Notes under the pieces: generated by a model
Told to the model about the DNA's origin: nothing
Seen by the model: only the letters and a program-made list of their open reading frames with translations
Database searches by the model: none
Shown here: in pieces, positions 6,904-10,833 of the stretch
Layout: each line of letters starts with the position of its first letter
Position numbering within the stretch: position 1 is the stretch's first letter
Translations under genes and position numbers: made by a program
Assembly (NCBI GenBank): GCA_030596265.1
Contig: JAUVKM010000043.1
Coordinates: 1-10,833 of the forward strand
Origin: Candidatus Cloacimonadota bacterium
GTDB lineage: Bacteria > Cloacimonadota > Cloacimonadia > Cloacimonadales > TCS61
Reading direction: 5' to 3'
Length of the DNA: 10,833 nucleotides

Positions 6904-7421
6904 TATATTCTCATATTTTTCTTTCTTAAAAATTTACCATTTAGAGTATAAATCTTTTTTTCGTGGTATTTGGGAATAAATCTTAGACCAATATTTTTAA
7001 CAAATAAACTACCACCACAGCTAGGATGTAAATAATTAATATTTATTGGTTTATCTATCTCTTCTGGGTATGGTATAATAATTTTTTCTATATCAGTAGA
7101 ACCACAACTTAAACATCTTTTAGGAGAATTGTTTTTATCAATCTGTCTTTTCCACCATAGATTTGTTAGAAAATGTAAAAGGGATTTACACTTAATACTT
7201 TTCTTCCATTTTAAGTACTCATCTTGGATAAAAGATTTTCTTTCAGTTTTAAAATCTTCAATTAGTACATTTTTATTACATGAATGACACCAACCATCGG
7301 TACTCTTACAATGAAGTTCATTAAACATGGTTATTTTATAAAAGCGACCTATAGGTTCTATATTTGCAGTATTAGTATAATTACATTTGTCGCAATAAAT
7401 ATAAGCCGTTGCGTATGACAT
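6903..7421 (-). CDS. Double zinc-ribbon hypothetical protein
   Basis: The family is not recognised. Two metal-binding knuckle pairs are visible in the 172 residues. The first ribbon has C10-x2-C13 and C45-x2-C48. The second has C103-x2-C106 and H132-x2-C135 (HPSC). Between them lies a basic, Trp/Lys-rich helical linker (about 56-98, including LWWKR at 88-92), and the C-terminus is a basic tail. Such ribbons usually bind zinc and serve nucleic-acid or protein contacts, but the specific role is unknown. The ATG at 7421 has an AAGGTGG ribosome site and lies 15 nt after the upstream stop. The gene is the fourth member of the compact run starting at 10174. Confidence 0.75.
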   Translation of the reverse strand: MSYATAYIYCDKCNYTNTANIEPIGRFYKITMFNELHCKSTDGWCHSCNKNVLIEDFKTERKSFIQDEYLKWKKSIKCKSLLHFLTNLWWKRQIDKNNSPKRCLSCGSTDIEKIIIPYPEEIDKPININYLHPSCGGSLFVKNIGLRFIPKYHEKKIYTLNGKFLRKKNMRI

Positions 7422-7436
7422 AAAATCGCCACCTTA

Positions 7437-8090
7437 TTATTTTGATCTTTTTCCTCTTTTAAAGAAAAAAATATGATCAATAGAATGTGGATTTATAGCT
7501 TTATTAATTTTTTCTCTAAAATTAGTAAATAAATTTGGATTTTCACTTATATCGAGTGACCACCATGAACCCCAATCTGGTTTTATCTTTTCGTCCAAAA
7601 CTTTCACATTTAATCTTCTAGCTTTTTTTCCAGAAAAATTATACGGTTCAGTTACTTTTGCAATTTTTTCTCCAGCTATTTCAATCCAATTATTATGAAG
7701 AGTTTTAAGGGAATTAATAATTATGTCATTTGATGGTTTCACTTTAGCTTCGAATACTTCATTGCTATAATAATAATCTTCAAGGCTTATCCCTCCAGCT
7801 TCTCCAGAGTGACACCATTCATTTTCGGAAAGATTTCTAAGATAATTAGAAACTTTATTCAGAATCCCATGTTTATATGCATATTGGAGATGGGAAAAAA
7901 ATCTCTCTTGTTTTTCCAGCTCAGATGAATGCCACCAAGCGCCTAAAATTAATGGTGGTAAGGGATCCCAACTACATCCTACCCTTTTTATGTTAGGGAG
8001 CATTTCCCATAATTCTGTCCACTTTGTTGGAATAATACGATTATTAATTTTACAATATTGAATTAAATCTTCTAATTCATTATCTTCCAT
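7437..8090 (-). CDS. Hypothetical tryptophan-rich cytosolic protein
   Basis: The family is not securely recognised. The 217 residues have no signal or membrane helix and ten Trp (24, 28, 41, 52, 53, 92, 135, 173, 176, 177). The N-terminal half has a PPLILGAWWHSS motif (45-56) followed by a helical stretch ending SENEWCHSGE (88-97). This wording resembles uncharacterised proteins I associate with accessory regions, but that is memory and not a search result. The C-terminal half has a basic KKARRLNVKV segment (155-164), WGSWW (173-177) and a basic end. The ATG at 8090 has AGGAG 5 nt upstream and overlaps the ankyrin gene end by 11 nt, so it is very probably translationally coupled. Confidence 0.72.
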   Translation of the reverse strand: MEDNELEDLIQYCKINNRIIPTKWTELWEMLPNIKRVGCSWDPLPPLILGAWWHSSELEKQERFFSHLQYAYKHGILNKVSNYLRNLSENEWCHSGEAGGISLEDYYYSNEVFEAKVKPSNDIIINSLKTLHNNWIEIAGEKIAKVTEPYNFSGKKARRLNVKVLDEKIKPDWGSWWSLDISENPNLFTNFREKINKAINPHSIDHIFFFKRGKRSK

Positions 8091-9564
8091 CTAGTCTCCT
8101 GTATTTTATCCCTTTTCGTTTCTTATAGAAATAGAAATCTCTTTTCCAATGAACAATAGTTAAACCTAATGACCAAAGCCAAAAAAAAGAAATAATTGAT
8201 AATAATTCTCTAAAGAAATCCCTACTAATAACAAAAAATATTATAAATAAAATAATTAAAGCAATATTTATTTGAGAAAAGAAGTTAGTAAATAAAAACT
8301 TAATAATTAGTTGTAAATTGATAAAAAATTGAAGTTTATTTTCTTTCAAGTAATTTATATAACATTCATGTGATTCAAATAAACTCATAATAGAATTAGT
8401 ATATATACTCATTTTTGTGTCAATTCTCTCAACAACATCAATTGTAGTTTCACCTTTATTATTTTTGATAGATAAGTTTGGATTATTATCTAATATTTTT
8501 TTGATAAATGGAGCATTTTCTTCTTCTATTGCTTTCATAAGTAAAGTATCTCCATTTTCGTCTTGAAAATCTATGTTCTCATGTTGTTTAATAAAATACT
8601 CAAAAGATTTTATATCATAATCATTCATTGCATTAATAAGAGCTGAATTTATCATAATTGATTTTTCGTAATCATTTTTACTAATTTTATTTATTAGTGT
8701 TAATTTCATTGGATCAGATAAATCTAATACAGATAAAAACTCACAAGGATGCACATTGCTGCCTTGTAACATTTGAAAATCAGCACCATTTTCTATGAAA
8801 ATTTGCAATACTTTATTATAATAAAATTTATCAGCTTCTTCAATTTCCTGAACGTTTAAACTATCTATAATAAATGATAATAGAGATTGATCATCATTAT
8901 CTTTAATATCAAAAAACGCACTATTATTGATTAACCATTCAATAAAGGGAATATCTTCAATAAATATAACTGCATGTGTAAGAGGGGTGAATCCTGAATC
9001 GTCTTGTACGTTTACATTTACACCTTCATTAATATATTTTTTAACTAATTCAATCTCAGAATCTATTAATGCAATGAATACTTTTATTTCATCATCAGTT
9101 TTTAAATTTGTTTTTACACCATTCTTTAATAAAAAAGAAGCAATTATATAGTTCCTATCATCAATTGCTAATTCTATTGAACTTGAACCATCAAAATACT
9201 CGATGCCATTTACATAATAATTCTCTCTAAAACCAATATTAATATCAACTCCAAGTTCAATTAATAATTCTACTATCTCAAGCTTATCGTAGTAAATAGC
9301 CAAAGACATCAATGATGAGCCATTAGAATCATATGAATTAAAGTTTGTATTATATCTAAGAAGTATCTTTAAAACCTCAATTGAATTATATGCAATTGCA
9401 GTTTCAATTGGTTTATAATCAAATTCGTCATTCTCACAAACATCAATATATGAAGTGATAAATTTTCTAATTTTATCCACATCATTCATTTTAATTGCTT
9501 CAATTATGATATTAAATTTATTTTCTATTTCATCACGATTTTGGATTGTTTTTATGTCAAACAC
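8080..9564 (-). CDS. Ankyrin-repeat protein with C-terminal membrane helices
   Basis: This is a protein of about 494 residues. Degenerate ankyrin-type repeats run from about residue 50 to 370. The clearest units read like EIVELLIELGVDIN (~97-110), SGFTPLTHA (~190-198), FIENGADF (~256-263) and ENGDTLLMKAI (~336-346). A polar segment follows, then two hydrophobic helices (about 432-448 and 453-472) and a very basic tail. This suggests a cytoplasmic ankyrin scaffold held at the membrane by its C-terminus. Ankyrin repeats mediate protein contacts; the partner is unknown. The start is uncertain: GTG at 9564 overlaps the upstream stop by 8 nt and has AGAGA at suitable spacing; TTG at 9570 is the alternative. 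Both ends overlap neighbours, marking a tightly coupled operon. Confidence 0.82.
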   Translation of the reverse strand: MFDIKTIQNRDEIENKFNIIIEAIKMNDVDKIRKFITSYIDVCENDEFDYKPIETAIAYNSIEVLKILLRYNTNFNSYDSNGSSLMSLAIYYDKLEIVELLIELGVDINIGFRENYYVNGIEYFDGSSSIELAIDDRNYIIASFLLKNGVKTNLKTDDEIKVFIALIDSEIELVKKYINEGVNVNVQDDSGFTPLTHAVIFIEDIPFIEWLINNSAFFDIKDNDDQSLLSFIIDSLNVQEIEEADKFYYNKVLQIFIENGADFQMLQGSNVHPCEFLSVLDLSDPMKLTLINKISKNDYEKSIMINSALINAMNDYDIKSFEYFIKQHENIDFQDENGDTLLMKAIEEENAPFIKKILDNNPNLSIKNNKGETTIDVVERIDTKMSIYTNSIMSLFESHECYINYLKENKLQFFINLQLIIKFLFTNFFSQINIALIILFIIFFVISRDFFRELLSIISFFWLWSLGLTIVHWKRDFYFYKKRKGIKYRRLDGR

Positions 9565-10174
9565 GATCAAGATCTCTAATAAGTTGTGTAAGATGTTCTA
9601 TTGCTAATTCTCTCGCATTCGATATTTTTGGATTAGAATATTTTGTAGGTTTCCTACTTTGATCCCCATAAAGCTCATTTAATCCTTTCAACATTATGTC
9701 AGCATTTGCACTATTTTTGTAAGGTTTTTTATACTCATCGTAATGTCTTAATATTTTTTTAACCCTACGTTTGCTGATGTAAAAAAAAAGTTTCTGAATA
9801 AGGATATCCGTTTTATTTATATTATCGACAACAATGTTACCAGCTTTAATGTTTTCATGCAAATCAAGATTCTTAATTTGAGTTAAATCTTCAATAAAAA
9901 TATTTCTAATTTCATTATATTTTTCAGCAATATCACTGAATTTAAAATTATCTCTATTGAGTTTACGAGTAATGAAAAAACCGACAAACAAACCAATGAC
10001 AAGAATTAAAATGTCTTTTAATGAATCTGGTATAAAGCTCGTTAATCTATTATATTGATTGTTATTGTTATTGTCAGGATTAGCTGTACTTTTTTGTAAA
10101 GAGTCAGTTGATGAATATAATAAGATAGAAGAAAAAACAATAAATAACAGAAGAAAAATCGAATATTTTACCAT
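9557..10174 (-). CDS. Hypothetical membrane-anchored helical protein
   Basis: The family is not recognised. The 205-residue product has an N-terminal hydrophobic segment (about 4-20, signal-like), a short polar Asn-rich stretch (N35-N39), a second membrane helix (about 53-69, LILVIGLFVGFFIT) ending in Arg/Lys, and then a mostly helical, basic domain expected in the cytoplasm. The start at ATG 10174 is preceded by AGAGG at 5-nt spacing; an in-frame GTG at 10180 lies within that site. It is the first gene of the overlapping run, about 54 nt after the attC-like repeat copy 2, as the first gene of a cassette would be. Its stop overlaps the start of the ankyrin gene. Confidence 0.75.
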   Translation of the reverse strand: MVKYSIFLLLFIVFSSILLYSSTDSLQKSTANPDNNNNNQYNRLTSFIPDSLKDILILVIGLFVGFFITRKLNRDNFKFSDIAEKYNEIRNIFIEDLTQIKNLDLHENIKAGNIVVDNINKTDILIQKLFFYISKRRVKKILRHYDEYKKPYKNSANADIMLKGLNELYGDQSRKPTKYSNPKISNARELAIEHLTQLIRDLDRV

Positions 10175-10227
10175 TAACACCTCTTATTTAGCTACTACTG
10201 ATAAAACAAGATGCAATAAACACATAA

Positions 10228-10372
10228 ATATAACAAATGCCCGTAATGTTCGAGCACGCTGCGGAATCGGAAGATTCCGCCCAGACAAACAAACCAAAGT
10301 TTGAATCCGGCAACTGCCGGATTCAGCCCAAACAAACCACCCAGCCTACCTTCTGACACGTTTGTTATATGC
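10228..10372 (-). repeat. attC-like structured repeat, copy 2
   Basis: Terminal boxes ATATAACAAA (10228-10237) and TTTGTTATAT (10361-10370) form a perfect 10-bp inverted repeat. Inside are two strong hairpins: GCGGAATC-GGAA-GATTCCGC (10261-10280), and an 11-bp stem TGAATCCGGCA/TGCCGGATTCA (10302-10312/10315-10325) around AC. The block 10321-10368 matches copy 1 at 44 of 48 positions. On the minus strand it begins about 6 nt after the stop of the gene at 10379-10804, and it is followed by the gene starting at 10174. Size (about 145 nt), AAC/GTT end boxes, hairpin content and position behind a stop are as in integron attC sites. It could instead be another repeat family. Confidence 0.5.
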
Positions 10373-10378
10373 AATTAA

Positions 10379-10804
10379 CTATCTGCCACTGATTTGTTTA
10401 CGCATAACTTTTAGCATTGATTTCGTAAATAAATTGATTTTGTCACGTAATTCACCATTTTGATTTATGAGATTTGTGATCTCATATTCTTGGATGTATT
10501 CAAGATTTCGATTTTCTATAAGTTTTTGTTTACCAATTTGATAATCTTCAAAAGTTTTAAGAAGTAACATTATGTCATCATAATGATTTTGTTCAATTAA
10601 TAAAGCTGTATTACGTATTTGCGTTTTTGCTTTTTTAACAGCTCTTACAAGTTTTTTTAAGTTAGAATTGCTTGCTGTTTCCCATAGATTATCAACTTCA
10701 TTTTTTAGTTCTGATAGAGCCAACCATAAATTATTATAAAGTTTGAATTGCCCGATGGGTGGCAGCCTGGTGAGTTCATACGAGAGTTTCTTGAATAAGA
10801 TCAA
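10379..10804 (-). CDS. Hypothetical helical protein, probably 5' truncated
   Basis: The family is not securely recognised. The product is almost entirely helical with heptad-like leucine spacing, for example LYNNLWLALSELKNEVDNLW (22-41) and LKKLVRAVKK (49-58), and is charged and cytosolic. The only in-frame start upstream of the body is TTG at 10804, without a ribosome site; the first ATG is well inside (near residue 79). The first 15-18 residues are encoded by GC-richer DNA unlike the remainder, so the native 5' end may have been lost at a junction near 10745-10755, with the true protein starting around IGQFKLYNNLW. The stop TAG lies about 6 nt before the attC-like repeat copy 2, the position expected for a cassette gene. 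Coding potential is fairly convincing; the start is not. Confidence 0.55.
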   Translation of the reverse strand: MILFKKLSYELTRLPPIGQFKLYNNLWLALSELKNEVDNLWETASNSNLKKLVRAVKKAKTQIRNTALLIEQNHYDDIMLLLKTFEDYQIGKQKLIENRNLEYIQEYEITNLINQNGELRDKINLFTKSMLKVMRKQISGR

Positions 10805-10833
10805 GCAGGATTACAGTCAGGAACTGAAGAACC
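10755..10833 (+). CDS. Possible partial plus-strand ORF at window edge
   Basis: From the ATG at 10755 an open frame runs to the end of the window and reads MGGSLVSSYESFLNKIKQDY and on, a plausible soluble protein with G/C-rich third codon positions. It overlaps the doubtful 5' end of the minus-strand gene. There is no ribosome site before the ATG. A competing plus-strand frame reads LPDGWQPGEFIREFLE and stops at 10794. Which frame is real, if any, cannot be decided from 79 nt. Confidence 0.25.
   Translation, partial: MGGSLVSSYESFLNKIKQDYSQELKN

Noticed and set aside
10059..10304. Plus-strand frame of 81 codons antisense to the 9557-10174 gene start
   Set aside because: It is antisense to a well-supported start region and runs into the repeat copy 2; no family pattern is visible.
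4291..10372. CRISPR array or insertion sequence built from the repeats
   Set aside because: There are only two well-matched copies nearly 6 kb apart, no regular spacers, no transposase frame and no target-site duplication.
10379..10804. Helical protein as the Avd accessory protein of a diversity-generating retroelement
   Set aside because: Size and helix content are similar, but no reverse transcriptase, template repeat or variable repeat is seen in the window.

Overview
The window is AT-rich bacterial DNA with every convincing gene on the minus strand. Clear Shine-Dalgarno sites precede several genes (for example AAGGAG and AGGAG boxes 4-7 nt before an ATG). The core genes, a tRNA-Ser(UGA) with encoded CCA, Era, the DNA polymerase III delta subunit HolA, undecaprenyl-diphosphate phosphatase UppP and a divergent polysaccharide deacetylase, indicate a bacterium with peptidoglycan. 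The low GC, the gene types and the Cys-type lipoprotein fit a member of the Bacteroidetes/Chlorobi/Ignavibacteria (FCB) assemblage. That placement is an inference from composition and protein style, not a demonstrated match.

Layout, left to right. 2-87: tRNA-Ser with a candidate promoter. 193-4094: a tight minus-strand housekeeping cluster read in the order deacetylase - uppP - holA - era (gaps 10, 1 and 9 nt). 4095-4422: a gene-free stretch holding a GC-richer structured repeat. 4423-10180: an accessory block of unrecognised genes. It contains a lipoprotein (4423-5337), two small two-helix membrane proteins (5562-6095, 6162-6587), a 6.6-6.85 kb zone of inverted repeats, and a compact run of overlapping genes. 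Read from 10174 to 6903, that run encodes a membrane-anchored helical protein, a membrane-tailed ankyrin protein, a tryptophan-rich protein, a double zinc-ribbon protein and perhaps a small overlapping ORF. 10228-10372: a second copy of the structured repeat. 10379-10804: a helical protein whose 5' end looks truncated at a composition break near 10750.

The most interesting feature is the pair of related repeats at about 4291-4420 and 10228-10372. Each begins within about 6-10 nt of the stop codon of the upstream minus-strand gene. Each opens with a box ending in AAC followed by an AAACGTGTCAG element and carries two internal hairpins. One copy ends in a matching GTT box; in the other the equivalent reads ATT. 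This is the layout of integron attC recombination sites, so the accessory block may be an integron-type cassette array without a visible integrase. The alternative is another mobile or REP-like repeat family. If the cassette reading holds, the overlapping gene run is a candidate undescribed multi-gene accessory system with a membrane-associated and a zinc-binding component. No function can be read from the sequence alone.
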